In this document: positions 41,107 through 49,606 of the stretch, in pieces
Numbering within the stretch: the stretch's first letter is position 1
Layout: every line of letters starts with the position of its first letter
Assembly (NCBI RefSeq): GCF_022899355.1
Contig: NZ_JALJCK010000002.1
Span: forward strand, 62,001 to 126,000
Reading direction: 5' to 3'
DNA: 64,000 nt
Source: Shinella yambaruensis
GTDB taxonomy: Bacteria; Pseudomonadota; Alphaproteobacteria; Rhizobiales; Rhizobiaceae
Position numbers and translations under genes: made by a program
The notes under the pieces: model-generated
Told to the model about the DNA's origin: nothing
Database searches by the model: none
The model's input: the letters and a program-made list of their open reading frames with translations, nothing else

Positions 41107-42131
41107 AGACCTTTTTTGCCGAAGAACAGAAACGCCACGATCCGAGCTTCTTCCTCTCCAGCGGCGCGCCGCAGCCGAACCCGGAGCAGCCGGAACGCGT
41201 CGAGCGCCTGCTGGCCGGCGCGCGGGCGGCGGGCATGGAGATCGTGCGGCCGAAGGACCACGGCCTCGCGCCGGTCTCCGCCGTGCACACGCCGGAATAC
41301 ATCGATTTCCTGGGCCGCATCCACGAGCGCTGGCAGCGCATCGAGGGCGCCTCGGCCGAGGTCATCCCCAACATCCACCCGATCGCCCGCACCGGCAGCT
41401 ACCCCGCCTCGGCGGTCGGACAGGCCGGCTATCACATGGCCGATACGTCCTGCCCGATCTCCGAGCATACCTTCGAGAGCGCGCGCTGGAGCGCCTCCAC
41501 CGCCGTTTCCGCCGCCGAGGCCGTCATGGCCGGCGAGAGGTGGTCCTATGCCCTCTGCCGCCCGCCGGGCCACCACGCCTTCCGGGATGTCGCCGGCGGC
41601 TTCTGCTTCTTCAACAATTCCGGCATCGCCGCCCAGCACCTGCTGCGGCAGGCAAAACGCGTCGCCATCCTCGATGTCGACCTGCACCACGGCAACGGCA
41701 CGCAGGGCATGTTCTACGAGCGCGCCGACGTGCTGACGGTCTCGATCCATGCCGATCCGGTGCGCTTCTACCCCTTCTTCTGGGGCCATGCCGACGAGCG
41801 GGGGGAGGGGCTCGGCCTCGGCTACAATCTCAACCTGCCGCTGCAGCGCAAGTCCGGCGACGACGTCTATCTGGAGGCGCTGGCCGCCGCCATCCGCCGG
41901 GTCGAGGCCTTCTCGCCCGACGCGCTCGTCGTGGCGCTCGGCCTCGATGCCTTCGAAAAGGATCCGTTCGGTGGCCTCTCGGTCTCGACGCCGGGTTTTG
42001 CGCGCATCGCGGAAGTGATCGGGGCGCTGCGCCTGCCGACAGTCATCGTGCAGGAGGGCGGTTATCTCTGCGACGCGCTTGGCGACAACCTGACGGCCTT
42101 CCTTGCCGGTTTCGGTGCGAGAAACGGCTAG
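41103..42131 (+). CDS. histone deacetylase-like amidohydrolase (acetylpolyamine type)
   Basis: A 342-residue Zn-dependent deacetylase of the arginase/HDAC fold. The catalytic tandem histidines are in RPPGHHAF, metal ligands are D and H in ILDVDLHHGNGTQ, and the second Asp is in LGLDAFEKDPFGG. QEGGYL holds the glycine-rich end of the site. Bacterial members (AphA, acetylpolyamine amidohydrolases) remove acetyl groups from polyamines or N-acetyl amino compounds. It starts with an ATGA overlap with the GNAT gene and closes the catabolic operon. Confidence 0.93.
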   Translation: MKTFFAEEQKRHDPSFFLSSGAPQPNPEQPERVERLLAGARAAGMEIVRPKDHGLAPVSAVHTPEYIDFLGRIHERWQRIEGASAEVIPNIHPIARTGSYPASAVGQAGYHMADTSCPISEHTFESARWSASTAVSAAEAVMAGERWSYALCRPPGHHAFRDVAGGFCFFNNSGIAAQHLLRQAKRVAILDVDLHHGNGTQGMFYERADVLTVSIHADPVRFYPFFWGHADERGEGLGLGYNLNLPLQRKSGDDVYLEALAAAIRRVEAFSPDALVVALGLDAFEKDPFGGLSVSTPGFARIAEVIGALRLPTVIVQEGGYLCDALGDNLTAFLAGFGARNG

Positions 42132-42132
42132 G

Positions 42133-42234
42133 GCAATTCCAGCAAAAGTGCGAAGCGGTTTTGCGTCCGGAATTGCGTGAAAACAAACAGATAGAGCGTT
42201 TTCCCGATTCGGGGAAAAGCGGAAATGCTCTATG
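42133..42234. repeat. tandem palindromic elements between convergent genes
   Basis: Element 1 (42133-42177) has outer arms GCAATTCC/GGAATTGC and inner GCAAAA/TTTTGC, matching 27420-27461. Element 2 (about 42192-42234) has TTTTCCC/GGGGAAAA with outer AGAGC/GCTCT and reaches the LysR stop. Together they form two strong hairpins and likely terminate both converging transcripts. Confidence 0.65.
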
Positions 42235-43192
42235 CGGGATAGGTCCTTTGCGCGAAGGGTATCGTGGCGATCGCCTGGCGCAGTTCGGCAAGCAGGATCG
42301 TCTCGGCCCGGCTGCGGCGGGCCGTGCCGTCATAGACGAGGTGCACGTCGATGACCGGCGGATCCTCATAGGGCGGCAGGCGCCAGAGGCGGCCGGCGCG
42401 CACGTCCTCCTCCACCACATGGATCGGCAGCGGCCCGAAGCCGAATCCGGCGATGATCAGCCGCTTGACCTCCTCCAGATGCGAGGAAGTGCCGACGGTC
42501 TGGCCCTCGAACCCCTCCTGCTGGCGCAGCAGCGCGACGGGCCAGAGCGCGCCGGACATCTGGTCCGTCTTGAAGGAGACGTAGGGCTCCTGGCGCAGCG
42601 CCTGCAACGGCAGGTCCGCCACGCCGAACAGCGGATGCCGCGCGCCGCAGAAATAGCCGAAACTCTCCCGGTAGAGCACGTCGTATTCGAGCTTCGGATG
42701 CCGCTCCTGCATCAGGCAGACGCCGAAACCGGCATCGCGGTTGAGCACGGCGGCCATCACCTCCTGGCTGGAGGCGACGGAGAGCGACAGCGTGACCTGC
42801 GGAAAGGTCGTATGGAAGCCGGCCAGCACCTCGTCGAGGAACGGGCAGACGACATGGCTTGCCAGCGCGATCTCGATATGGCCGGTAAGGTCGCCGGGCT
42901 GCTCCTCCATCTGCTGCGGCAGGCCGGAAACGATCTCGAACAGCGCGATGCACTCGCTGAACAGCCGCTGCCCGGCCGGCGTGACGGCGAAATGCGAGGC
43001 GTTCCGCTCGACGAGCCGGCAGCCCATATGGGTTTCCAGCCGCTTCAGCGCATTGCTGACGGTCGGCTGTTTCAGGGAGAGCTTTTCGCCCGCCGCCGTC
43101 AGTCCGCGCTCCTGCACGATCACCATGAAGGTCCTGAGCAGGTTCCAGTCGATTTCCCAGACGAAACGCCGTCTTTGCCGCGCCATGTGCAT
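42230..43192 (-). CDS. LysR-type transcriptional regulator
   Basis: A 320-residue regulator. The N-terminal winged helix reads WNLLRTFMVIVQERGLTAAGEKLSLKQPTVSNALKRLE (about 14-55), followed by a linker helix and a periplasmic-binding-type effector domain (GHIEIALASHVVCPFLDEVL to the end). It lies between the BKACE operon, with which it converges, and the thioesterase gene, from which it diverges across an 83-base gap. It may control the thioesterase and possibly the catabolic operon. Confidence 0.92.
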   Translation of the reverse strand: MHMARQRRRFVWEIDWNLLRTFMVIVQERGLTAAGEKLSLKQPTVSNALKRLETHMGCRLVERNASHFAVTPAGQRLFSECIALFEIVSGLPQQMEEQPGDLTGHIEIALASHVVCPFLDEVLAGFHTTFPQVTLSLSVASSQEVMAAVLNRDAGFGVCLMQERHPKLEYDVLYRESFGYFCGARHPLFGVADLPLQALRQEPYVSFKTDQMSGALWPVALLRQQEGFEGQTVGTSSHLEEVKRLIIAGFGFGPLPIHVVEEDVRAGRLWRLPPYEDPPVIDVHLVYDGTARRSRAETILLAELRQAIATIPFAQRTYPA

Positions 43193-43275
43193 TCCCCGGA
43201 ATTATGCTTCGGGCGGCAACTATTGCATGCGCCTATCGGGCGTCAAAGGGTTCAACCGGACAAAGGAGATCCGCC

Positions 43276-43713
43276 GTGCCGCTTCTGACCTATCAGGGCG
43301 TCGTCTATCCCGCGCAGTGCGATGCGATGGGGCATATGAACGTGCAATACTACATCGCCGCCTTCGACCAGGCATTCTGGCATCTCATCGCCGCGGCCGG
43401 CTATTCGGCGACGTGGATTGCCGAGCGGCAGGAGGGCTGGGCGGACCGCCGCTACGAGATCGATTTCCGCCGGGAGCTGCCGGTCGGCAGCCTGTTCGAG
43501 GTCCGCAGCGCCGTCGTGAAGGTCGGGCGCACCTCGCTCACCACCCGCCACCGGCTGACGAACAAGGCGGACGACCAGCTTTGTGCCGAGCTTGTCGTCG
43601 TCTCGGTCTATTTCGACCTCGCGCGACGGGAGGCCCGCCCCCTGCCGGAGGTGCTTCTGAGCGGGGTTCGTCCCCTTGCTGAGGTGGATAGGGCTGGCCC
43701 TGACGGCGTATAG
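43276..43713 (+). CDS. hotdog-fold acyl-CoA thioesterase
   Basis: A 145-residue protein of the 4-hydroxybenzoyl-CoA thioesterase family. The signature CDAMGHMNVQYYIAAFDQAFW holds the family's catalytic Asp region, with the hotdog helix following. The GTG start at 43276 is fixed by AAGGAG seven bases upstream; a longer start at 43204 adds a non-conserved tail. Because BKACE produces a CoA ester, this enzyme could hydrolyse that product, as betainyl-CoA thioesterase does in carnitine breakdown, although it is not in the same operon. Confidence 0.88.
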   Translation: MPLLTYQGVVYPAQCDAMGHMNVQYYIAAFDQAFWHLIAAAGYSATWIAERQEGWADRRYEIDFRRELPVGSLFEVRSAVVKVGRTSLTTRHRLTNKADDQLCAELVVVSVYFDLARREARPLPEVLLSGVRPLAEVDRAGPDGV

Positions 43714-43732
43714 CCGAAGGACGGCCGCGGCC

Positions 43733-44707
43733 TCAGCCGAAGCGCCGAAGTGCCGCGGCGAACAGGTCCGTATCGACATTGCCGCCGGAGGTCACGGCAA
43801 TCACGGCATCGCCTTCGATCGCGGCACCGTGGAACAGCGCCGCCGCAAGGGCGACGGCCCCGCCGGGCTCCACGACGATCTTCAGCCGCTTGAAGGCGAG
43901 CGCCATGGCGCGCAGCACCTCCTCCTCCGTCACGGCGATGCCGGACCCGGCCAGACGTTGCAGAATGGGAAAGGTGATCCTGCCCGGTTCCGGCGTGACG
44001 ATCGCGTCGCAGATCGAGCCCGTCATCGTGGCGTTCCGCACGATCTTTCCGGCGGCCAGCGAGCGCGTGGTGTCGTCGAAACCTTCCGGCTCGCAGGGGC
44101 GCACGGTGAAGCCCGGCGCGGTGGCCTCGAGGGCCAGGGCGATGCCCGAGCTCAGCCCGCCGCCGCCGCAGGGCACCAGCACGTCGGCTGTCGTTATGCC
44201 TTCCTCTTCCGCCTGCTCCGCTATTTCGAGGCCGGTCGTGGCCTGGCCGGCGATGACCAGCGGCTCGTCGAAGGGCCGGATCAGCGTCAGGCCGCGCTCT
44301 TCGGACAGCCGCGCGCCAATGGCGTCCCGGTCTTCCGTGCCGCGGTCGTAGAGAACGACCTCGGCCCCGAAGGCGCGGGTGTTCTCGATCTTCAGCTTCG
44401 GCGCGTCGGAGGGCATGATGATGACGGATGGAACGCCGTGCCGCGTGGCGGCGAGGGCGACGCCCTGGGCATGATTCCCCGACGAGAAGGCGATCACGCC
44501 GCGCGTGCGCACCTCCGGCGCCAGCCCCGAAAGGGCGGACCAGCCGCCGCGGAACTTGAAGGAGCCGGTGTGCTGCAGGCATTCCGCCTTCGCGAAGACG
44601 CGCCGCCCCGCCATCTCGTCCAGGAAGGGCGAGGACAAGAGCGGCGTCCGCCGGGCATGGCCCTGCAGGCGGGATCTGGCGGCGACGATCATTTCGATGG
44701 ATGTCAT
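43733..44707 (-). CDS. threonine/serine dehydratase-like PLP enzyme
   Basis: A 324-residue fold type II PLP enzyme. The Schiff-base lysine is in HTGSFKFRGG, the phosphate-binding loop is CGGGGLSSG, and SSGNHAQGVA is the substrate loop. It would deaminate threonine, serine or 3-hydroxy amino acids to 2-keto acids; no regulatory ACT domain is present, so it is catabolic in type. The start at 44707 (MTSIEMIVAARSRL) aligns best with family N termini, but the ribosome site is weak and 44743 or 44758 are possible. It converges with the thioesterase gene. Confidence 0.85.
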   Translation of the reverse strand: MTSIEMIVAARSRLQGHARRTPLLSSPFLDEMAGRRVFAKAECLQHTGSFKFRGGWSALSGLAPEVRTRGVIAFSSGNHAQGVALAATRHGVPSVIIMPSDAPKLKIENTRAFGAEVVLYDRGTEDRDAIGARLSEERGLTLIRPFDEPLVIAGQATTGLEIAEQAEEEGITTADVLVPCGGGGLSSGIALALEATAPGFTVRPCEPEGFDDTTRSLAAGKIVRNATMTGSICDAIVTPEPGRITFPILQRLAGSGIAVTEEEVLRAMALAFKRLKIVVEPGGAVALAAALFHGAAIEGDAVIAVTSGGNVDTDLFAAALRRFG

Positions 44708-45054
44708 GGAGCAGGCTTTCGGCTGATGCGGTACCCGTTTCATAGAATGCCGCCGCACGCTTGAGAATGTCCGTTCTTGTCATGGTGACAGGAGCGTCCG
44801 CGCCTCGAACGGCACCATGCAGCAGAAGGACGCACCCTCTTGAAATTGCCGCATTGAACGGCCAATTGCAGGTCATGTGCATGGAAACGTCCGTCAGAAT
44901 TTCGAGGCTTCGCGATCAAGCGCGCTCCCTGACCCGGAGCCGGCTGTCTTGACCCTGTAACGCCGCCGCAGATCCCGCCGCTCCGGGAACCCACACGATC
45001 CAACAGTGCGGTTCATGTCGTCTCGCCCTTGCGGCGTTCCGATGGAGCATATCC
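44708..45054. other. intergenic region of 347 bases, no gene recognised
   Basis: It separates the divergent dehydratase and zinc-ribbon/NUDIX genes. A frame at 44761-44952 would encode 63 residues without recognisable pattern or ribosome site. Promoters for both directions must lie here, but I see no clear -35/-10 pair. Confidence 0.5.
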
Positions 45055-45216
45055 ATGTCCTTGCCTCATTCCCCCAGAATCTGCCTCACCTGCGACCGGC
45101 ATCTCCCGCGCGCGGCCAGCCGCTGCCCCTGGTGCAGGGCGCCCGTTCTCGTGCGTGCCGCCTCCGGCGTCCGCCGCACGGCAGCGTTCTTGCGGCCCGG
45201 CGGGGGGAGGGGATGA
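45055..45216 (+). CDS. 53-residue double-CxxC (zinc-ribbon-like) small protein
   Basis: A small frame starting ATG at 45055 with GGAG seven bases before it. The product begins MSLPHSPRICLTCDRHLPR and continues with a second pair in SRCPWCRAP, giving C-x2-C-x10-C-x2-C, a typical structural zinc site. The C-terminal 25 residues are Arg/Gly-rich. Its TGA overlaps the ATG of the NUDIX gene in an ATGA junction, which implies translational coupling. It is too short for most gene callers. The function is unknown; it could be a zinc-binding partner of the NUDIX enzyme. Confidence 0.6.
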   Translation: MSLPHSPRICLTCDRHLPRAASRCPWCRAPVLVRAASGVRRTAAFLRPGGGRG

Positions 45217-45752
45217 TGAGCGGCGCAACGTGCACCGGCGCCCCTGCCGCGCAGGCCGGCGGTCCCGACGAATTGCAGCAGGTCGGGGTGCTTCCCTGGC
45301 GCCTTCGGCGCGACGGCGAGCCGAAGATATTGCTCATCACCTCGCGCAGGCGAGGGCGATGGATCGTGCCCAAGGGATGGCCGATGCGGGGGCGTTCGGC
45401 GGTCGCCGCGGCGTCCCGGGAGGCCTTCGAGGAGGCCGGCGTCATCGGCGATATCTCGCCTTCGCCCGTGACCTTCTACCGCTACATGAAGGCGCTGGAC
45501 GACGGCTCGGAAGTTCCCTGCCACGTCCCGGTGTTCGGCATGAAGGTGCGCGGCACGCTGAGCCATTGGCGCGAGAAGGGGCAAAGGCAGCGCCGCTGGT
45601 TCTCCCTCGCCGCGGCGGCCGACCGGCTCGGCGACGCGGAGCTTGCCGCCTTCGTGAGGACGCTCGATGGCGCGCCGGAGGCGCTGCGGCCGTTCGGCTC
45701 GTTTGGCGGGCGGAAAGATTCGCCCTGCGAACCGCGGGCCGGTGGACGGTGA
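45213..45752 (+). CDS. NUDIX hydrolase
   Basis: A 179-residue pyrophosphohydrolase. The Nudix box region is GWPMRGRSAVAAASREAFEEAGV: the REAFEEAG core is intact, but the conserved early Glu of G-x5-E is Arg, as in the subgroup resembling diphosphoinositol-polyphosphate hydrolases (PKGWPM). VGVLPWRLRRDGEPKILLITSRRRGRWIVPKGW fits the first strands. The start at 45213 overlaps the zinc-ribbon gene stop; ATG 45216 is the alternative, with better spacing from GGAGG. The substrate is probably a dinucleoside or inositol pyrophosphate-like molecule; not certain. Confidence 0.9.
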   Translation: MMSGATCTGAPAAQAGGPDELQQVGVLPWRLRRDGEPKILLITSRRRGRWIVPKGWPMRGRSAVAAASREAFEEAGVIGDISPSPVTFYRYMKALDDGSEVPCHVPVFGMKVRGTLSHWREKGQRQRRWFSLAAAADRLGDAELAAFVRTLDGAPEALRPFGSFGGRKDSPCEPRAGGR

Positions 45753-45963
45753 GGTAGCGCGATGGTTTCGCCACGCCCGGCCCGCCGCGTTGCGCGACGT
45801 CCTTTGCGCAGGACCGCCGCCGACTGCTGACGGCCTGGCGCTGCTGACTGCGAATGCAAGAGCGGCGCCAGGATATCGCCTCCCGACCCATGATGAAAAC
45901 CTGTCGAGCAAGGCCGGCCGCATCCCTGCGCCGCCGCCTGCTCCTATTCGGAAAGAGCCAGAC

Positions 45964-46170
45964 ATGCGCTTTCGATACAGCCATACATTTCCCATCAGTG
46001 GCCCGAACAAGCTGCCCCGTTTCAAGCAATGGGCGGCCGAGAACCTGCCGGGCATCGCCTTCTCCCTGCCGCCGCAGGTTCCGGTGAAGAGCACGGCCCT
46101 GACGGTGCGCCTGCAATCCATCGAGGATCGCAATGCGCTGACGGAAAAGCTGGTCGGCGCCAGCTTCTAG
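45964..46170 (+). CDS. small conserved-type protein, 68 residues
   Basis: A 68-residue protein beginning MRFRYSHTFPISGPNKLPRF and ending LTEKLVGASF. No domain recognised. The composition (balanced, non-repetitive, with two predicted strands and a helix) is protein-like, and a hairpin follows its stop at 46183. It resembles small hypothetical proteins common in rhizobia, but I cannot name a family. The 211 bases between the NUDIX stop and this gene show no other frame of note. Confidence 0.65.
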   Translation: MRFRYSHTFPISGPNKLPRFKQWAAENLPGIAFSLPPQVPVKSTALTVRLQSIEDRNALTEKLVGASF

Positions 46171-46182
46171 CGGCATGAGGGG

Positions 46183-46218
46183 GCAGCGAACGATTGCCTT
46201 GGCGGCATCGTTCGCCGC
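46183..46218 (+). terminator. rho-independent-type hairpin between convergent small genes
   Basis: Arms 46183-46194 and 46207-46218 pair over 12 bases with one mismatch; the inner nine, GCGAACGAT/ATCGTTCGC, are perfect. It begins 13 bases after the stop of the 68-residue protein gene and is followed by CTCTCTTCC. Confidence 0.65.
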
Positions 46219-46359
46219 CTCTCTTCCTCAAGCGTCCGGTCATGTTGCCGCGGAGGCTAAGGATATGCGCCGATGGTTCCATAATTCAGCTTATGCAACT
46301 TCCATATGCTGCCGGGCGGGATCGAGAATGGCGCGGCCGAGTGGAAAAAAGCGGAAATG

Positions 46360-46527
46360 CTAGACGGACTGCGGGGCGATGAACTGGTAGTAGGCCCACA
46401 CGAGCGCAACCACGACGAGGACGGCGATCCAGATCAGGCCCTTCTTCGGTGGCGGTGCCTGCGGCTTGTTCTTGTCGTCCTGCTGCGGCTTCCGGCGTTC
46501 GAATTTCAGAACATTGTTCTCGTTCAT
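46360..46527 (-). CDS. small single-pass membrane protein, 55 residues
   Basis: A 55-residue protein: a polar, Lys/Gln/Pro-rich N-terminal half (MNENNVLKFERRKPQQDDKN) and one membrane segment at about 31-47 (LIWIAVLVVVALVWAYYQF). The N terminus should be cytoplasmic. The start is chosen at the ATG at 46527, preceded by GGAGGAT; the longer frame to 46614 has no such site. Proteins of this shape are widespread in rhizobia without assigned function. Confidence 0.75.
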   Translation of the reverse strand: MNENNVLKFERRKPQQDDKNKPQAPPPKKGLIWIAVLVVVALVWAYYQFIAPQSV

Positions 46528-46635
46528 GGCATCCTCCGGTGCGCAGGCGTGGCGGTCGCCGAGAGCTTTACCGGCGATTTGCCCCTTTCGGCAAGCGCCC
46601 CCGAGGAAGATCATGGATGGGGTTGTCCGGCGGGG

Positions 46636-47322
46636 TCACACCGCCCTTCCCCCGACGCCCATCTGCTCGAAATGCTTGTGGCCGAGATGGCCCGTGCCGT
46701 CGCGGATGTCCGCGGCGATCGCGGCCTTGAGCGCCTCGGGGTTGCGCGCGACGATGGCGGCGAGCGCCTCGGCGTGGCGGTCGATCTGGTAGGTGGTCGA
46801 CAGGGTCTCGCCCGCCCGGCGCATGAAGGGGGCAAGGCGCAGCCAGAGGGATTCGATCAGCGGCAGCATCACCGTGCCGGGCCGTGCCTCGTAGAGGCAG
46901 CGGTGGAAGTCGAAATTCGCCTCTACGAGGCGGCCGAAATCGCGCCGCGCCAGCGCCTCGTCGGCCTGCTGGTCGAAGGCGCGGAGGCGGGCGAGCCGTG
47001 CCTCGTCGATGAAGGGCATGGCGCGTTCGGCGGCGCGGGTTTCGAGCGCGATCCGCGCCTCCAGCACCTCCTCGAAGCGCTGCGGGTCGAGATCCGGCAC
47101 GCGGACGCGGCGATTGTCGAGCAGTTCCAGCGCCCCGTCGGCGACCAGCCTGTGCAGCGCCTCGCGCACCGGCATGGCGCTGACGCCGAGGGTTTCGGCC
47201 AACCCGTTGATCGTCACCGGATCGCCCGGTTCGAACTGGCCCGTCATCACGGCCCGCCGCAGCACGCGGTAGACCCATTGCTTGGCGGATTCGGACGCTT
47301 CGCGACCGGCTGCAACCAGCAT
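46636..47322 (-). CDS. GntR-family regulator (FadR/FCD type)
   Basis: A 228-residue regulator. The winged helix is at about 15-75 (INGLAETLGVSAMPVREALHRLVADGALE) and the C-terminal all-helical FCD domain carries metal-binding residues around ANFDFHRCLYEA and DRHAEALAAI. It is divergent from the ABC transporter operon starting at 47580, whose promoter region contains two dyads at 47441-47473. It presumably represses that importer and the downstream hydrolases in the absence of substrate. Confidence 0.92.
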   Translation of the reverse strand: MLVAAGREASESAKQWVYRVLRRAVMTGQFEPGDPVTINGLAETLGVSAMPVREALHRLVADGALELLDNRRVRVPDLDPQRFEEVLEARIALETRAAERAMPFIDEARLARLRAFDQQADEALARRDFGRLVEANFDFHRCLYEARPGTVMLPLIESLWLRLAPFMRRAGETLSTTYQIDRHAEALAAIVARNPEALKAAIAADIRDGTGHLGHKHFEQMGVGGRAV

Positions 47323-47440
47323 GCTGAAACCCTCCCGTCTGTCGACCCGGTCTATGCCGGCTTATCGTCTCCGGGCTGAATTTTGCGGCCCTTGCACGCA
47401 GGGCGGATAAAGTCGCAAAGCTCAAAATGGCCCTTTACAG

Positions 47441-47473
47441 ATTTGATCAAATTATGATTTGTTGTGATCATAA
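47441..47473. promoter_or_regulatory. putative GntR operator dyads
   Basis: ATTTGATCAAAT (47441-47452) is a perfect 12-base palindrome. TTATGAT (47452-47458) and ATCATAA (47467-47473) form a second dyad with an 8-base spacer. Both lie in an AT-rich island between the divergent gntR and ABC ATPase genes. Confidence 0.55.
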
Positions 47474-47579
47474 GCAAGTCAAGCCTATCACATAAGAGCC
47501 GTGATCAGCGGCCGGACAGAGGACAGCCGGCGCTCTGGGCGGAGGAAGCTCGGGACGCCGGACGATAAACGGGGAACCG

Positions 47580-48680
47580 ATGACTGAGACCCGAACGACC
47601 GCGGCCCATGGCGGCGCCATCGGCATGCATGGCATCAAGAAATGGTTCGGCAATTTCCAGGCCGTCGACGACGTGACGCTGGATATCCGGTCGAACGAGT
47701 TCTTCACCCTTCTCGGCCCGTCCGGCTGCGGCAAGACCACGCTCCTGCGCATGATCGCCGGCTTCGAGCTGCCGACCGAAGGGCAGGTCCTGCTCGACGG
47801 GGTGGACATTTCCAGCCTTCTGCCGAACCAGCGGCCGGTCAACACGGTCTTCCAGAACTACGCCCTCTTCCCGCACCTGACGGTGGCCGAGAACATCGGC
47901 TTCGGCCTCAAGATGCTCGGCAAGCCCCGGTCGGAAATCGACAGCGTCGTCAATGACATGCTGAAGCTTGTTCATCTGGAAGGACGCGGCGGCAACCCGG
48001 TCACGCAGCTTTCCGGCGGCCAGCAGCAGCGCGTGGCGCTCGCCAGGGCACTGGCGCCGCGGCCGAAGGTGCTCCTGCTCGACGAGCCGCTTTCCGCGCT
48101 CGACCTGAAATTGCGCAAGTCCATGCAGATGGAGCTGAAGCGCCTCCAGACCGAAACCGGCATCACCTTCGTCTTCGTCACGCACGACCAGGAGGAAGCG
48201 CTCACCATGTCCGACCGCATCGCCGTCATGTCGACGGGCACGGTGCGCCAGGTGGGCTCGCCCTGGGACATCTACGACCGCCCGGCCGAGCGTTTCGTGG
48301 CCGACTTCATCGGCGAGACGAATTTTCTGGAGGCCGAGGTCGTCGCGGTTTCCGGCGACCGGGCGCGCGTGCGGCTCTCCTCCGGCGCGGAGATCCCGGC
48401 GACCTTCCCGGCGGACGTGACGCCGGGCGGCAAGGTGACGGTCGTCATCCGTCCCGAACATGCCCAGGTCGGAGCCCCCTCGCCCGCCTCGGTGCTGCGC
48501 GGCATCATCCGCGAGATCGTCTATCTCGGCACGGACACGCATTTCCACATCCGCCTCGAGGACGGCACGACCTTCACCGTGCGCCAGCAGAATGCCCGCA
48601 GCGGGTCCTGCGGCTTTTCCAAGGATGAAGCGGTCGGCATCAACCTCAGCGACGACGTCGCCCAGATCCTGAGGGACTGA
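47580..48680 (+). CDS. spermidine/putrescine-type ABC transporter, ATP-binding protein
   Basis: A 366-residue PotA-like ATPase. Walker A is GPSGCGKTT, signature [15 protein letters not shown], Walker [13 protein letters not shown], and the switch histidine is in [17 protein letters not shown]-terminal TOBE domain (about 280-366) follows. It is the first gene of a four-gene importer on the plus strand, divergent from the GntR regulator. Downstream amide-hydrolase genes suggest the substrate is an amide- or amine-containing compound and not necessarily a polyamine. Confidence 0.95.
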   Translation: MTETRTTAAHGGAIGMHGIKKWFGNFQAVDDVTLDIRSNEFFTLLGPSGCGKTTLLRMIAGFELPTEGQVLLDGVDISSLLPNQRPVNTVFQNYALFPHLTVAENIGFGLKMLGKPRSEIDSVVNDMLKLVHLEGRGGNPVTQLSGGQQQRVALARALAPRPKVLLLDEPLSALDLKLRKSMQMELKRLQTETGITFVFVTHDQEEALTMSDRIAVMSTGTVRQVGSPWDIYDRPAERFVADFIGETNFLEAEVVAVSGDRARVRLSSGAEIPATFPADVTPGGKVTVVIRPEHAQVGAPSPASVLRGIIREIVYLGTDTHFHIRLEDGTTFTVRQQNARSGSCGFSKDEAVGINLSDDVAQILRD

Positions 48681-48682
48681 CG

Positions 48683-49606
48683 ATGAGCGGCGCACAGGAA
48701 GCCGCTCTGGCGGCGCAGAAACAGGATATCCGCTCTCGCTGGCTGCTCAGCGCGCCGGCCCTGCTCATCATCTTCTTTGCGGCCGTCGGCCCGCTGCTCG
48801 TGATGCTGCTCTACTCCTTCATGGCGAAGGGCGACTACGGCGACGTCAGGTTCGGGGAGTTCTCGCTCGAGGGCTGGGTCTCGGTCTTCTTCCAGCGCGA
48901 CATATTCGACGACACGCTCGGCCTTGCGGATGCGCATCTGTCGATCATCTGGCGCTCGCTCCAGCTGTCGTTCTTCACGACGCTCCTCACCCTGATCCTC
49001 GGTTTTCCGACCGCCTACTTCATCGCGACGCGTCCGCCGCACACCCGCGAGATCTGGGTCTTCCTCGTCACGATCCCGTTCTGGACCAACCTCCTCATCC
49101 GCACCTTCGCCATGCAGCAGGTCATCCGCAACGAGGGCCTCCTGAACAATGCCCTGATCTGGCTCGGCGTGATCGATTCGCCCCTGCAGATCATGTATAC
49201 GGACACGGCCAACCTGCTCGGCATGACCTATGTCTACCTGCCGCTCATGGTGCTGCCGCTCTATGCCTCGATCGAGAAGCTCGACTTCCGGCTGGTGGAG
49301 GCGGGATACGATCTCTATGCGAGCCGCCTGCAGGTCCTGCGCCGCATCGTGATCCCGCTGGTCAAGCCCGGCATCATCGCCGGCTCCATCCTCGTCTTCA
49401 TCCCGTCGCTCGGCGCCTATGTCATTCCGCGCGTGCTTGGCGGCGGCAAGAACATGATGCTCGGCAACCTCATCGAGATGCAGTTCGGATCGGGCCGCAA
49501 CTGGCCGCTCGGCGCCGCCATGTCGATCACCCTGATGGCCCTGGTGATGGTCGCGCTGATCTTCTACGTGCGCAATGCCTCGCGCGGAGGTTCGAGCCAT
49601 GTTTAA
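48683..49606 (+). CDS. ABC transporter permease, PotB-like
   Basis: A 307-residue inner-membrane permease with six membrane segments (for example APALLIIFFAAVGPLLVMLL). The EAA loop reads LVEAGYDLYASRLQVLRRIVIPLVKPG. It begins two bases after the ATPase stop and overlaps the second permease by 8 bases. It forms the translocation pore with that protein. Confidence 0.94.
   Translation: MSGAQEAALAAQKQDIRSRWLLSAPALLIIFFAAVGPLLVMLLYSFMAKGDYGDVRFGEFSLEGWVSVFFQRDIFDDTLGLADAHLSIIWRSLQLSFFTTLLTLILGFPTAYFIATRPPHTREIWVFLVTIPFWTNLLIRTFAMQQVIRNEGLLNNALIWLGVIDSPLQIMYTDTANLLGMTYVYLPLMVLPLYASIEKLDFRLVEAGYDLYASRLQVLRRIVIPLVKPGIIAGSILVFIPSLGAYVIPRVLGGGKNMMLGNLIEMQFGSGRNWPLGAAMSITLMALVMVALIFYVRNASRGGSSHV

Noticed and set aside
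44761-44952. Possible 63-residue gene upstream of the zinc-ribbon gene
   Set aside because: No ribosome site, no motif and no link to neighbours.
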